A DNA stretch of 64,000 nucleotides, taken from contig NZ_CP058910.1 in NCBI RefSeq assembly GCF_013415885.1, forward strand, positions 3,038,001 to 3,102,000. Reading direction: 5' to 3'. This stretch comes from Halosimplex rubrum. Lineage in GTDB: Archaea; Halobacteriota; Halobacteria; Halobacteriales; Haloarculaceae. This document shows, in pieces, positions 1-8,670 of this stretch (position 1 is its first letter; each line of letters begins with the position of its first letter). The notes under the pieces were generated by a model. It was not told the origin of the DNA. It saw only the letters and a program-made list of their open reading frames with translations, and did not search any database. Both the position numbers and the translations under genes were made by a program.

Positions 1-174
1 GGCGACTTTCCCGACTCCGAAGCACGTGCCCGGATCCTCGGCGCGGGCCTGGGTCACCGCGCCGCGGACCTCGTAGCCCGCGGCCTCTGTCAACGCTCGT
101 ATCTCCTCGGTGTCGACCGGTCGTTCGTCCGCTCGCGCCGCGATGATCGCCGTCGATCCCGTTCGTCGTCTCAT
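1..174 (-). CDS. hflX: GTPase HflX, N-terminal fragment (cut by window edge)
   Basis: Reading leftward from an ATG at 174, 58 codons stay open to the window edge. The peptide has the HflX N-terminal pattern: a short stretch naming the protein to itself (TAIIAARAD), then EIRALTEAAGYEV and a GVGKV segment, the region that in HflX precedes the coiled coil and the G domain. HflX is a ribosome-associated GTPase. The GTP-binding motifs lie outside the window, so the call rests on the N-terminus only. Confidence 0.7.
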   Translation of the reverse strand, partial: MRRRTGSTAIIAARADERPVDTEEIRALTEAAGYEVRGAVTQARAEDPGTCFGVGKVA

Positions 175-654
175 GTTCGTGTGGATGTCTCTATCGTGTC
201 GGTCTGCGTGCGATACCACCGCCCCGGCCGCCGGACCGCTGCCCGACAGCGGCCGGGCTATCGACCCGTCAGCAGTCGCCGGTCACGGCGACAGCGAACC
301 GTCACACCGTCGCGAGCGGGCCCGTACGCGGTCGCCTCTTCCGGAGACGACACGCCAGGGCCGATGACCGGTCAGCAGAAGTGTCTGATCTCCATCGCCG
401 TGTTCACACCGTCTCTCGCGTCCGTCAAGAGCGTTACCGTGGGGCGACACTCGTTCGCACACCTTCCAGAAAGCGCCCACTGTCGCTGGTCGGCGTCGAA
501 CGACCGTAGGGGGTCCACGGTTTCCGCCTCCATTCGACGTGAGTTTCGCGTATACTTTGTATGTTCCCGAATACACAGACGAAGGCACGGCCCTCCGCCA
601 CGGTCGGTCCGCGCCCGTAACGATTATGCGACCGACACCGGTAGCGAGCGGCCC
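175..654. other. Intergenic region between hflX and the NUDIX gene
   Basis: This 480-base stretch separates two divergent genes. I see no convincing protein: open frames crossing it are rich in Arg/Ser and lack the acidic composition of the neighbours. A TATA-like run (GATTATG, about 622-628) lies 27-33 nt before the NUDIX start. A near-dyad TATACTTTGTATG occurs around 550-562. No tRNA-like T-loop is visible. Confidence 0.5.
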
Positions 655-1083
655 GTGAGCTGGCGCGACATCCGGCCGGTAGCGGTCGGCGTTCCCCGAC
701 GCGAGGACGAGGTGCTCCTGAGTCGACTCCGCGAGGACGACGACGACATCGAGACGTTCTATCGCCCGATCGGCGGCGGGATCGAGTTCGGCGAGTCGAG
801 CGACGAGGCGCTGGCCCGGGAGTTCGACGAGGAACTCGACGTCGCGATCGCCGAGGCCGACCTGCTGGAGACCCTGGAGAACACGTTCACGTTCGACGGT
901 CAGCGGGGCCACGAGATCTGGTTCCTCTACGAGGTGACGCTCGCGGAGTCGTGGCCCTACGAGCGCGACGAGTTCGAGGGCAGAGAGCCCGAGGCCGACG
1001 AGACCTACAGGGCGGTCTGGACGTCGGTCGACGCGCTCGACGGCGTGACCGTCTACCCCGAACACCTCGCCTCGCTGCTCTGA
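655..1083 (+). CDS. NUDIX hydrolase
   Basis: A 142-residue protein with a Nudix box at residues 41-63: G41, E47, R55-E56 and E59-E60 match GX5EX7REUXEE, giving a Mg-binding helix that hydrolyses nucleoside-diphosphate-X compounds. The usual Gly near the end of the box is Asp62 here. GTG at 655 is chosen because the frame upstream is non-acidic and a TATA-like element sits about 28 nt before it, fitting a leaderless transcript. The substrate cannot be told from the sequence. Confidence 0.8.
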   Translation: MSWRDIRPVAVGVPRREDEVLLSRLREDDDDIETFYRPIGGGIEFGESSDEALAREFDEELDVAIAEADLLETLENTFTFDGQRGHEIWFLYEVTLAESWPYERDEFEGREPEADETYRAVWTSVDALDGVTVYPEHLASLL

Positions 1084-1216
1084 CTCGCCCGACGCGCCGC
1101 CCACGGCGCGCAACCAGCGATGTCCGGAATCGACAGGCGCAAATCGCCCGAGAGCGTGCCGATCGTACGGGGTACGTGCCGCCGAGAAACAACCAGGCAC
1201 GGCTTCGAACCCGACC

Positions 1217-1813
1217 ATGGCAGACCCAACCCTCGATCCGTCGAGAACCAACAGGATCGGCACGGCGATCGGACTCGTCCTCGAAGACCAGCGCACCGCC
1301 GAGCGACGGCAGGTGATCTACACCGACGCGCGGGTGGTGCTCCTGCGCGACGAATCCGGGGGCACGACGCTCGTCCGTCGCGACGCCTTCGACGCCGAAC
1401 TCGGGACGCGCTACCGGCCGCGACCGGGCGCCGAGACGCCGAGCGACGCCGGCCAGTACGACCGCCTCCGCGAACGGCTCGCCGCCTACGAGCGCGCGGA
1501 GGGCCGCAAGGCGAAACACAAGGCCGACGCCCTCCGCGAGGCGCTGGACCTGCTCGCCGCCCCGAGCGACGGGGACGCAGACGGTGGCAGCGGCGATACG
1601 GACGACGGCGACCCGGAGGAGAGCGGCGGCGACACCGACCCGGAGGTCCCCTTCGAGGAGGTGTCCGGGATCGGCCCGAAGACCGCCGGGAAGCTCCGGA
1701 CCGCCGGCTACGTCACCGAGAGCGACGTGCGCGGCGCGGCGGACGACGCGCTGCTGGCGGTCGCCGGGCTCGGCCCGGAGAGCCTGTCGAGCCTCCGCGA
1801 GTTCGTCGGCTGA
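1217..1813 (+). CDS. Helix-hairpin-helix domain protein
   Basis: A 198-residue acidic protein. Residues 1-70 form a compact domain of unknown type, 80-110 are a charged helix, 112-142 an Asp/Gly-rich linker, and 145-198 a pair of helix-hairpin-helix motifs (VSGIGPKTAGKL and VAGLGPESLSSL) of the kind that bind DNA without sequence specificity. It could be a DNA repair or recombination accessory factor, but no catalytic domain is visible. It converges with the SAM hydrolase gene. Confidence 0.7.
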   Translation: MADPTLDPSRTNRIGTAIGLVLEDQRTAERRQVIYTDARVVLLRDESGGTTLVRRDAFDAELGTRYRPRPGAETPSDAGQYDRLRERLAAYERAEGRKAKHKADALREALDLLAAPSDGDADGGSGDTDDGDPEESGGDTDPEVPFEEVSGIGPKTAGKLRTAGYVTESDVRGAADDALLAVAGLGPESLSSLREFVG

Positions 1814-1817
1814 GGCC

Positions 1818-1857
1818 CGGCTACCACTCCAGCAAGGCGCGGCTACCACTCCAGCAA
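1818..1857. repeat. Tandem 18-nt direct repeat at a gene end
   Basis: The 18-nt string CGGCTACCACTCCAGCAA occurs at 1818-1835 and again at 1840-1857. The right copy holds the last codons and the TAG stop of the minus-strand SAM hydrolase gene, so the gene end is duplicated, stop included, just downstream of itself. It lies in the gap after the stop of the helix-hairpin-helix gene. Confidence 0.85.
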
Positions 1858-2598
1858 CACGCTGTCGCCGACGGACAGGCCGAACGCCTCGTCGCCGCGG
1901 CCCCTGTTGACGGCGAGTTCGACGTTGCCGTGGCTGCCGACGGTGACGAGCCTGTCGCCGGGATCCCGGGCCGCGTAGGCGTCGCGGACCGGGATCAGTT
2001 CGTCGTCGACGCGGATCCCCTCACAGCCCTCGACGGGGCCGCCGGGGACGTTCGTGATGACGTTGCCGAACCCGTCGACGACGAGCACCTCGCCGCGGGC
2101 CCCCTTGGCGACCATATCCGGCTCCGGGAACGTCAGGTCCACCCAGTCGTCGGTCCGAGAGCAGCGGTCGAGCGCGGCCGGGCCGCCCTCGTCGTGTACG
2201 TCGGCGGCGGCGGGCGCGAACACGTCCCGGCCGTGGAACGTGGTGCTCGCCGTCGCCGCGTCGTCGTACTCGATCTCCCACACGTCGAAATCGTCCCCGC
2301 TCGCGAGTTCGCGGGCGACCGGGACCGCGACGCCGTTGTCGGGTGCGACGATGTGGTGGTCGCCGGCCTCGACGACGAGCGCGCTGCGGTCGGTCCCGAC
2401 GCCGGGGTCGACCACGACGCAGTGCGTGGCGGGCGGGAAGTACGGCAGCACCTCGCGCAGCCAGAAGGCCGCCGCTCGCACGTCCTGGCGCGGGAAGTCG
2501 TGAGCGACGTCCTCGATCCGGGCGTCCGAGCGCGAGCAGACCACGCCCCGCATCGCCGCGGGGTACGGGCTCGGGAAGTCCGAGGCGAGCGTTATCAT
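1843..2598 (-). CDS. S-adenosyl-L-methionine hydrolase (DUF62 / SAM hydroxide adenosyltransferase family)
   Basis: A 251-residue protein of the family that splits SAM into adenosine and methionine with water as nucleophile. Diagnostic motifs are visible: the N-terminal ASDFPSPY loop, DPGVGTDR near residue 64, APDNG, FHGRDVFAPAAA (the His/Arg of the water-activating set) and FGNVITN. The length fits the family. The ATG at 2598 has GTTAAC 25-30 nt upstream. The chlorinase/fluorinase branch is unlikely because their extra loop is not apparent. Confidence 0.85.
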   Translation of the reverse strand: MITLASDFPSPYPAAMRGVVCSRSDARIEDVAHDFPRQDVRAAAFWLREVLPYFPPATHCVVVDPGVGTDRSALVVEAGDHHIVAPDNGVAVPVARELASGDDFDVWEIEYDDAATASTTFHGRDVFAPAAADVHDEGGPAALDRCSRTDDWVDLTFPEPDMVAKGARGEVLVVDGFGNVITNVPGGPVEGCEGIRVDDELIPVRDAYAARDPGDRLVTVGSHGNVELAVNRGRGDEAFGLSVGDSVLLEW

Positions 2599-2622
2599 GT
2601 CCGACTACACGGCGATTCGTCG

Positions 2623-2628
2623 GTTAAC
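2623..2628 (-). promoter_or_regulatory. TATA-like element of the SAM hydrolase gene
   Basis: GTTAAC read on the minus strand, centred about 27 nt before the ATG at 2598. That is the spacing of a leaderless haloarchaeal transcript. Confidence 0.45.
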
Positions 2629-2681
2629 TCCCCCGATCCGGCTTCCGGATGGCGGTCCGCCACCCGAAACCCCTTTCACTT

Positions 2682-2700
2682 TTCCCACGGAAAGTGGGAA
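2682..2700. promoter_or_regulatory. Palindromic operator before the AbrB/PIN pair
   Basis: TTCCCAC (2682-2688) and GTGGGAA (2694-2700) form a perfect 7-bp inverted repeat with a 5-nt spacer. It ends one base before the ATG of the AbrB-type gene. Antitoxins of this fold bind their own promoter, so autoregulation through this site is inferred. Confidence 0.65.
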
Positions 2701-2701
2701 C

Positions 2702-2989
2702 ATGGCGAAGGTGGATTCGAAGGGCCGGATCGTCCTCCCGAAGGAGCTTCGGGACCGGCTCGGGATCGAGGCGGGGACGGAAGTCGAGGTCCGTGCGGAC
2801 GACGGGCGGGCGGTCATCGAGCCCGAACGAGAGCCGGACGAGATCGTCGATCGGCTGGAAGCACTCGTCGAAGACGCCGCGACGGACCGATCTGCGACAG
2901 AGGGGTCGGACATCGAAGACCCGTACGCCCGGGACCACGCCGAGACGATACGGCGAGGGGTCGACCGGGAGACCGGGAACGATGAGTGA
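2702..2989 (+). CDS. AbrB/SpoVT-type DNA-binding protein, probable antitoxin
   Basis: A 95-residue protein opening with the swapped-hairpin AbrB fold: KVDSKGRIVLPKELRDRLGI, then GTEVEV. The acidic C-terminal tail (residues 45-95) would be the toxin-binding part. Its stop codon overlaps the start of the PIN-domain gene by 8 nt, the classic antitoxin-toxin arrangement. The 19-nt palindrome just upstream is its likely operator. A stand-alone transcription factor is less likely given the overlap. Confidence 0.8.
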   Translation: MAKVDSKGRIVLPKELRDRLGIEAGTEVEVRADDGRAVIEPEREPDEIVDRLEALVEDAATDRSATEGSDIEDPYARDHAETIRRGVDRETGNDE

Positions 2990-3443
2990 GGGGCCGTATC
3001 TCTTCGACGTGGGCGTCGTCGCGCTCGCACACGCCGGCACACCGGTCAGCGAGGTGCCGTTGTCGTATCTCCGCGAAGCGATCAGGGGTGAGATCGAGGC
3101 GGTGCTCCCCTATCCCGCGCTCGTCGGTGCGCACCACATCCTGGTGTCCTATTACGGATTCTCGGGGGACGACGCGTCGCGGATGATGCGAAATCTCGCG
3201 GACGCGAAACGGATCGACTGGTACGACCGAGTGCCCGAACGAGTGGTCCGTTCGGGGTTCGACCTCGCCGCCGACCTGGGGATCGACGGCTGGGACGGCT
3301 ACTACGCGCAGGTGGCACTCGACGAAGGGGTCGAGACGATACTCACGCTCGACGACGACTTCGAAGCGGCGGACGGAGTCGAGTCGGAGGTGATCCTCTC
3401 GCCCGCCGAGTTCGCTACGCTGAACGACCACCTCGAGAACTGA
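2982..3443 (+). CDS. PIN-domain protein, probable VapC-like toxin
   Basis: A 153-residue PIN-like protein. Asp9 (YLFDVG) matches the first catalytic acid, and the C-terminal half carries DGWDGYYAQVALDEGVETILTLDDDF, with the late acidic residues of a PIN nuclease. Such enzymes cut RNA, often tRNA, when freed from the antitoxin. Translation is coupled to the AbrB-type gene by an 8-nt overlap. The first segment is more divergent than in classic VapC, so activity is inferred. Confidence 0.75.
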   Translation: MSEGPYLFDVGVVALAHAGTPVSEVPLSYLREAIRGEIEAVLPYPALVGAHHILVSYYGFSGDDASRMMRNLADAKRIDWYDRVPERVVRSGFDLAADLGIDGWDGYYAQVALDEGVETILTLDDDFEAADGVESEVILSPAEFATLNDHLEN

Positions 3444-3452
3444 CGACCGCGC

Positions 3453-4499
3453 TCACAGCACCCGGGCGTCTCCCGGGTCGAACCCGAGCGCCAGCGCGTC
3501 GCCGTCGTGGGCGTCGGGCGTCCGGAAGACCACGGTCCGGTCGCCCCAGTCGGCGTAGTAGCGGGTGGTCTCGCCGAGGAACTCCGCGGTGTCGACCGCG
3601 ACCTCGAAGCGGTTCGCGTCGGCGTCGACGGTCAGGTCCTCGGGACGGACGCAGAAGGTGAGGCGGTCGCCGGCGGTCGCGTCCCTGCCACTGACCTCGG
3701 CGGCGTCGACCCGGAACTCCGTCCCGTCGACCGACACCGCGGTCGCCTCGGCCTCACGGCCGACGACTTCGCCGCGGAACAGGTTGTTCTCGCCGACGAA
3801 CGAGGCGACGAACTCCGTCGCGGGGCGCTCGTACACCTCCCGGGGAGTGCCGACCTGTTCGACCCCGCCGTCGCTCATGACGGCGAGTCGGTCGGAGATG
3901 GCCAGCGCCTCCGCCTGGTCGTGGGTGACGTAGACGGTGGTCACTCCCAGGTCCGTCTGGATGCGCTTGACCTGCCGGCGCAGCGTCTCGCGCAGTCGGG
4001 CGTCCAGCGCCGACATCGGTTCGTCGAGCAGGAGCACGTCCGGCGCCGGCGCGAGCGCGCGGGCCAGCGCGACCCGCTGTTGCTGGCCGCCCGACAGCTG
4101 GTCGGGCTCGCGGTCGCCCATGCCCGAGAGATCCACCAGATCGAGCAGTTCGGACACGCGCCCGTCGGTCGACTGGCCGTCGGGCGGGTCGGCGAACTGC
4201 AGCCCGTAGGCGACGTTCTCGCGGACGCTCATGTGCGGAAACAGGGCGTAGTTCTGGAAGACGATGCCCACGTCGCGGTCCTCGGTGGGGACGCCGGCCA
4301 CGTCCTCGCCGCCGAAGCGCACGGTGCCCGCGGTGGGCGATTCGAGGCCGGCGATCGTCCGGAGCGTCGTCGTCTTGCCGCAACCGGAGGGACCGACGAG
4401 GGTGAAAAACTCACCCTCGTCGATGTCGAGGGTGACGTCGTCGAGCGCGACGGTGTCGTCGAAGGCCTTGCGGACGCCGTCCAGTTCGAGGTCAGCCAC
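3453..4499 (-). CDS. thiQ: ABC transporter ATP-binding protein, thiamine/iron type
   Basis: A 348-residue ATPase with Walker A (GPSGCGKTT), Q-loop (FQNYALFPHM), signature LSGGQQQR, Walker B (LLLDEPMSALD) and H-loop (VTHDQ), followed by a C-terminal TOBE-like domain. It is the third gene of an importer operon. GTG at 4499 overlaps the permease stop by 8 nt; an in-frame GTG at 4508 is an alternative. It is larger than bacterial ThiQ and resembles FbpC/PotA. The thiamine assignment comes from the binding protein. Confidence 0.8.
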   Translation of the reverse strand: MADLELDGVRKAFDDTVALDDVTLDIDEGEFFTLVGPSGCGKTTTLRTIAGLESPTAGTVRFGGEDVAGVPTEDRDVGIVFQNYALFPHMSVRENVAYGLQFADPPDGQSTDGRVSELLDLVDLSGMGDREPDQLSGGQQQRVALARALAPAPDVLLLDEPMSALDARLRETLRRQVKRIQTDLGVTTVYVTHDQAEALAISDRLAVMSDGGVEQVGTPREVYERPATEFVASFVGENNLFRGEVVGREAEATAVSVDGTEFRVDAAEVSGRDATAGDRLTFCVRPEDLTVDADANRFEVAVDTAEFLGETTRYYADWGDRTVVFRTPDAHDGDALALGFDPGDARVL

Positions 4500-6234
4500 C
4501 GAACCCACTCCCCTCGCCGAGCCTGTCGATTATCACGAAGCTCACGCTCGTCACGACCAGCAGGACCACGCCCATCGCGGTCGCGGGGCCGAGCCGTCGG
4601 CCGATGAACCGCTCGATGGCGACCGGCATGGTGTAACTTCCGTCGCCGGTGGCCAGTATAACCGTCGAATCGAACTCGCCGATGCTGATGGCGAAGGCGA
4701 AGGCCGTCCCCGCGAGGACGGCCGGAACCACCAGCGGCAGTTCGATGTCGAGCACGACGCGGGCGCGGGAGGCGCCGAGCGAGCGGGCCGACTCGACGAT
4801 CGAGTCGTCGATGCCGGCCAGCGCCGGCGCGACGTTGCGCGTGACGAACGGGTAGGCGCCGACGGCGTGGGCGGCGACGATAGCGAGCCCGCCGGTGACG
4901 GTGAACCGGTAGCCGAAGGCCTCGGTGCCGAAGACGAACCCGCGAAGCAGGCCGAGGCCGACGACGACGCCGCTCACCGCGAACGGCGCCATCGAGAGCG
5001 TGTCGATCAGCTTGCGCCCGCGGAACTGTCGTGTGCTGACGATGGCCAGGAACACGCCCATCGGAACCGCCAGCAGGAGCGTCCCCGCGCCGAATATCAG
5101 GGAGTTGGTGACGGCCGTCAGCGGCTTGATCTGGAAGGCGTAGGCGCTGGCCTGGCGCTCGACCAGGAAACGATAGTTGCGGAGCGTGAGTCCCTCCGGG
5201 CCGGTGACGCTGCTGTAGACCAGGCTGACGATGGGGACGACGAAGACGACGAGGGCGACGACGGCGTAGCCCCAGGCGAACAGGCGGCGTTTCGTCGCTG
5301 GCCCGAACAGGTCGGTCCGCTCGGCCGGGCGCGCGGCGCCGGTCGCCCGCTGGCGCGCCTCGTAGCGCAGGTAGGCGTAGGTGAGCGCCAGCGAGAACAG
5401 CATCTCCAGCGTCGCGAGCGTCGACGCCGTCCCGTAGTCGAGCTGGCCGATCCGGTGGTAGACCCACACCTCGACGGTCGCCAGCGAGAGCCCGCCGAGC
5501 GCGAGGACGATCGCGAACGACATAAAGGAGAAGATGAAGGTGAGCAGTGCGCCGGTCAGGATCGCGGGGAGTAGCTGGGGAACGACCACGTCCCGGAACG
5601 CTCGGAGCGGCGACGCGCCCAGCGAGCGGGCGGTCTCGGTCATCTCGGCGTCGATCCCCTCCCACGAGGCGGCGGTGATCCGCGCTATCAGCGGCGCGTC
5701 GTAGAACGCGTGGGCGAGGACGATGATCCCGAGCGTGCCGGTGAACGACGACACCTGCAGGCCGAGCGCTCCCAGCGCCCCGGTGACGACGCCGTCGGCG
5801 CCGAACGTGGCGACGAACCCGATCGCAACGAGGATCGTCGGCATCACGAACGGCAGCGCCGTCAGCGACCGGATCGTCTTCCGGCCGGGGAACTCGAAGC
5901 GGGCGAGGACGTACGCGCCGGGCAGCCCCAGCGCGATCGCGGCGACCGTCGACAGCAGCGCCTGGTAGGCGGTGAACCCGAACAGGCCCAGCCGGTAGTC
6001 CGGGAACGACCGCACGACGACCGCCGGGTCGTCGAGCGCCTGCGCGAACACGCCGAAGTAGAACGGGTCCCGGAGCACCTCGACGACGGTCGCGAGCGTG
6101 TAGACGCCGTCGACGCGGACCGCCTCGACGAGGACGATCCCGACCGGGTAGAAGAACAGCAGCGCGAGCAGCGCGAGCGTCGCGACTGCGAGGGCCGGGG
6201 CGGTGAGCCGTTCGGCGACCCGGGTGGGTCGCAT
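4492..6234 (-). CDS. thiP: ABC transporter permease, fused two-domain (ThiP/FbpB type)
   Basis: A 580-residue membrane protein with about 12 hydrophobic segments in two similar halves, each with a binding-protein-dependent transport loop (around residues 185-205 and 465-485, pattern E-x-ARSLGAS-R). Both halves of the channel are thus in one chain, as in ThiP and FbpB. Its ATG follows the stop of the substrate-binding gene without a gap, so the two are surely co-transcribed. It would move the substrate across the cytoplasmic membrane. Confidence 0.85.
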   Translation of the reverse strand: MRPTRVAERLTAPALAVATLALLALLFFYPVGIVLVEAVRVDGVYTLATVVEVLRDPFYFGVFAQALDDPAVVVRSFPDYRLGLFGFTAYQALLSTVAAIALGLPGAYVLARFEFPGRKTIRSLTALPFVMPTILVAIGFVATFGADGVVTGALGALGLQVSSFTGTLGIIVLAHAFYDAPLIARITAASWEGIDAEMTETARSLGASPLRAFRDVVVPQLLPAILTGALLTFIFSFMSFAIVLALGGLSLATVEVWVYHRIGQLDYGTASTLATLEMLFSLALTYAYLRYEARQRATGAARPAERTDLFGPATKRRLFAWGYAVVALVVFVVPIVSLVYSSVTGPEGLTLRNYRFLVERQASAYAFQIKPLTAVTNSLIFGAGTLLLAVPMGVFLAIVSTRQFRGRKLIDTLSMAPFAVSGVVVGLGLLRGFVFGTEAFGYRFTVTGGLAIVAAHAVGAYPFVTRNVAPALAGIDDSIVESARSLGASRARVVLDIELPLVVPAVLAGTAFAFAISIGEFDSTVILATGDGSYTMPVAIERFIGRRLGPATAMGVVLLVVTSVSFVIIDRLGEGSGFGG

Positions 6235-7428
6235 CTACTGGGTCGCGATCTGTCGCGACCAGTCGCTGAGCCACGGCTCGACGTTGCCCATCAGCTCGTC
6301 GTAGCCGAAGCTGACGATCTCCTCGGGCTCGTGGACGAGGTCGTAGTAGTCGTCGGGGAGCTCCGCGTTGTCGACCGCCGGGAGCGCGACGTTTCGCTGG
6401 GCGATCTCCGCCTGGACCTCCGGTTGCAGGACGAAGTCGATGAACTCCGTCGCCAGGCCCAGGTTGTCGGTGTCCGTGAACGGTGCCGCACCCTCCAGAT
6501 ACGCGTAGCCGGAGTTATTCAGGAACCCGACCTGATGGCGGGCCATGTCCTGGTCGTAGCGGTCGGCGTACACCTGGTCGGTCGAGAAGGAGACGACCAT
6601 CGGCGCCTCGTCGTTCGAGTAGGCGTCGTAGGCGGTCCCCCAGTCCTGCAGGATGCGCGTCCCGTTGTTCATCAGGTCGCTCCAGTAGTCGAGGTAGCCG
6701 TCCTCGCCGAACTGGTCGATCGTCCAGAACATGAACTCCAGCCCCGTCTCGCTGCTCTGGGGGTTCGGCACGAGCATCCCGTTCTCGTAGGGGGCGCTCG
6801 CCAGGTCGTCGAACGTCTCGGGCGCGGCGACGCCGCGCTCGTCGAGGGCGTTCTGGTTGTAGACGAGGCTGATGTAGGAGGCGCCGACGGGGATGGCCCG
6901 CTCCTGTGGGTCGAAGCGGTAGTCGTCGACGATGGCGCCCGCGTTCGAGAGGTCGGCCGTGTCGACGCCGGTGAACAGCGACTCGCCCTCGCCGACCGCG
7001 CGGTCGGCCTTGACGAGGTTCTCCGGCGCCAGCCCGAGGAACAGGTCGGTGTCGATGCTGACCCCCTGCTGGCGCCGCTGGAGGAAGTAGTCCATGCTGT
7101 TCTCGGGCGCGAACCACCGCAGCTCGGCATCGAACTCCGACTCGAAGCGCTCCTTGAGCCAGGGGCCGGGGCTGGAACTCGGCGCGTCGACGAACGACGG
7201 GTACGTGCCCACGCGCAGCAGCGGCGTCCCGCCCGAGGCCGTCCCGGTCACCGTGCCGTCGGCGGTGGCGGTCCCGTCGCCCCCCGTGGTCGTCCCCCCG
7301 CTCTCGGGCGTGTCCGTCGACCCGCCGTCCGTGTCGGTCGAGCCGTCGTCGGTCGGTTCGGCGCTACAGCCGGCCACCAGTCCAGCCACACCAGCACCCG
7401 CGGTTGTGAGGAAACGTCGTCGGTCCAT
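6235..7428 (-). CDS. thiB: Thiamine-type ABC transporter substrate-binding lipoprotein
   Basis: A 397-residue protein. The N-terminus MDRRRF followed by a hydrophobic run ending AGC (Cys21) is a Tat signal with lipobox. A Thr/Gly/Asp linker follows to about residue 75. The mature part resembles ThiB: LLRVGTYPSF, a PENSMDYFLQRRQ stretch and DLFLGLAPENL. The ATG at 7428 is chosen because the signal begins there; TATTTTATTC lies about 25-30 nt upstream. It is first in the thiB-thiP-thiQ operon. Another small ligand cannot be excluded. Confidence 0.8.
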   Translation of the reverse strand: MDRRRFLTTAGAGVAGLVAGCSAEPTDDGSTDTDGGSTDTPESGGTTTGGDGTATADGTVTGTASGGTPLLRVGTYPSFVDAPSSSPGPWLKERFESEFDAELRWFAPENSMDYFLQRRQQGVSIDTDLFLGLAPENLVKADRAVGEGESLFTGVDTADLSNAGAIVDDYRFDPQERAIPVGASYISLVYNQNALDERGVAAPETFDDLASAPYENGMLVPNPQSSETGLEFMFWTIDQFGEDGYLDYWSDLMNNGTRILQDWGTAYDAYSNDEAPMVVSFSTDQVYADRYDQDMARHQVGFLNNSGYAYLEGAAPFTDTDNLGLATEFIDFVLQPEVQAEIAQRNVALPAVDNAELPDDYYDLVHEPEEIVSFGYDELMGNVEPWLSDWSRQIATQ

Positions 7429-7597
7429 AACCGGGGAATATGGGTGGCGAATAAAATACCTCGCGATCCGGAGCCGCCGGTTCCGGACAAAATCTCCCGT
7501 TCTGGAACGTGAGTGTGCAGAATCGGACAACGAAACGGAACGAACTCGAACCGGAGTGGGGGTCCGGGCCCTCGTGGTCGGGGTCGGACGGTCGCTC

Positions 7598-8476
7598 TCA
7601 GATGTCGACCGTCGGCACGGGCGACTCCTCGGAGCGGCGCTCGTCGACCATCGCGGCCTGTTCGTCGTCGTCCATCGGCTCGAAGTCGGCCGCGGCGTCG
7701 AGGATGTCGTCGACGAGTCGCGGGTCGCCGGCGTTGGTCAGCGTCGTGACGCCGTCCTGGGCGAGCGTGAAGCGGAGACTCCGCCGCAGCTCGGCGGGGT
7801 CGTCGTAGGGCTCGTACCAGGTGTTGTACGGGCGTTCCTCGTCGGCCAGGTCGTCGGGCCACGGCTGCTTCGCGAAGGTCTTGATCGCCAGCACGCCCAT
7901 CCCCTGCTCGGAGAGTTCGCGGGCCAGCGCGGGGAACGCGTGGGCGTCGTCGTCCTTGGCGGCGACGGTGGCGTTGACCGGAAACATCGCCGTCTCCAGG
8001 TCGGGGATGCGATCGACGGCCTCGCGGATCACGTCCGGAGATCCGTGGCTCGTCAGGCCGATGTGGTCGATGATCCCCTCCTCCTGTGCCTCGCGGTAGG
8101 CCTTCAGAGCGCCGTCGTCGGCGGTGATATCGTCGATCTCGGAGGATTCGGTGACGGCGTGGAACTGGTAGAGGTCGATGTGGTCGACGCCCAGCCGGTC
8201 GAGCGAGGCTTCCAGTTTCTCCCAGGCGCCCTCGTAGCTCCGTTCGAGCGTCTTACAGCCGAGGAACACCTCCTCGCGGCGGTCGGCCAGGGTCGGCGCG
8301 AGTTTCACCTCGGCGGTGCCGTACTGCGGGGCCACGTCGACGTGGTTGACCCCGCGGTCGAGGACTTGCTCCGTGAGGTCGTCGGCGTCGTCCTGGTCGA
8401 GGAAGTCGAGCGCGATGGCGCCGAAGGTGAGGACCGTGCTCTCCTGACCGGTGTCGCCCAGCGGTCTGGTCTCCAT
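7598..8476 (-). CDS. Aldo/keto reductase
   Basis: A 292-residue TIM-barrel oxidoreductase. The family tetrad is visible: Asp and Tyr in NHVDVAPQYGTAE, Lys in FLGCKT and His in LYQFHAV. These enzymes reduce aldehydes or ketones with NAD(P)H. Near the C-terminus DPRLVDDILDAA follows the usual cofactor-binding strand. The gene stands alone, convergent with nothing and separated by about 170 bases from the transporter. The substrate is unknown. Confidence 0.85.
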   Translation of the reverse strand: METRPLGDTGQESTVLTFGAIALDFLDQDDADDLTEQVLDRGVNHVDVAPQYGTAEVKLAPTLADRREEVFLGCKTLERSYEGAWEKLEASLDRLGVDHIDLYQFHAVTESSEIDDITADDGALKAYREAQEEGIIDHIGLTSHGSPDVIREAVDRIPDLETAMFPVNATVAAKDDDAHAFPALARELSEQGMGVLAIKTFAKQPWPDDLADEERPYNTWYEPYDDPAELRRSLRFTLAQDGVTTLTNAGDPRLVDDILDAAADFEPMDDDEQAAMVDERRSEESPVPTVDI

Positions 8477-8640
8477 ACCCGCCGTTGGGCCGACGGAGAG
8501 AAAAACCCCGGTGGCCCCGGCGCGTGCGTCCGGGACGGCGACGCGTGCGACCGGTCGGCGGTGGCCGCCGCCGGTGTGTGTCCGGGACGGTCGGGACGAC
8601 GCCGGACCGGGCGCGGGCCGTGTGTCCCACTGGCGTATGC

Positions 8641-8646
8641 TTTATC
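8641..8646 (+). promoter_or_regulatory. TATA box of the aMBF1 gene
   Basis: TTTATC centred about 27 nt before the ATG at 8671, matching a leaderless haloarchaeal promoter. Confidence 0.55.
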
Positions 8647-8670
8647 ACCGGTGACCGGCAAGGGGCGATC

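Noticed and set aside
110-367. Open frame of 85 codons over the hflX start
   Set aside because: It runs antisense to hflX and into non-coding DNA, and is Arg/Ser-rich, not acidic like real proteins here.
7429-7597. TPP riboswitch before the thiamine-type transporter
   Set aside because: Conserved thi-box strings such as CTGAGA followed by the pyrophosphate-sensor loop are missing. The gene appears leaderless, leaving no room for one.
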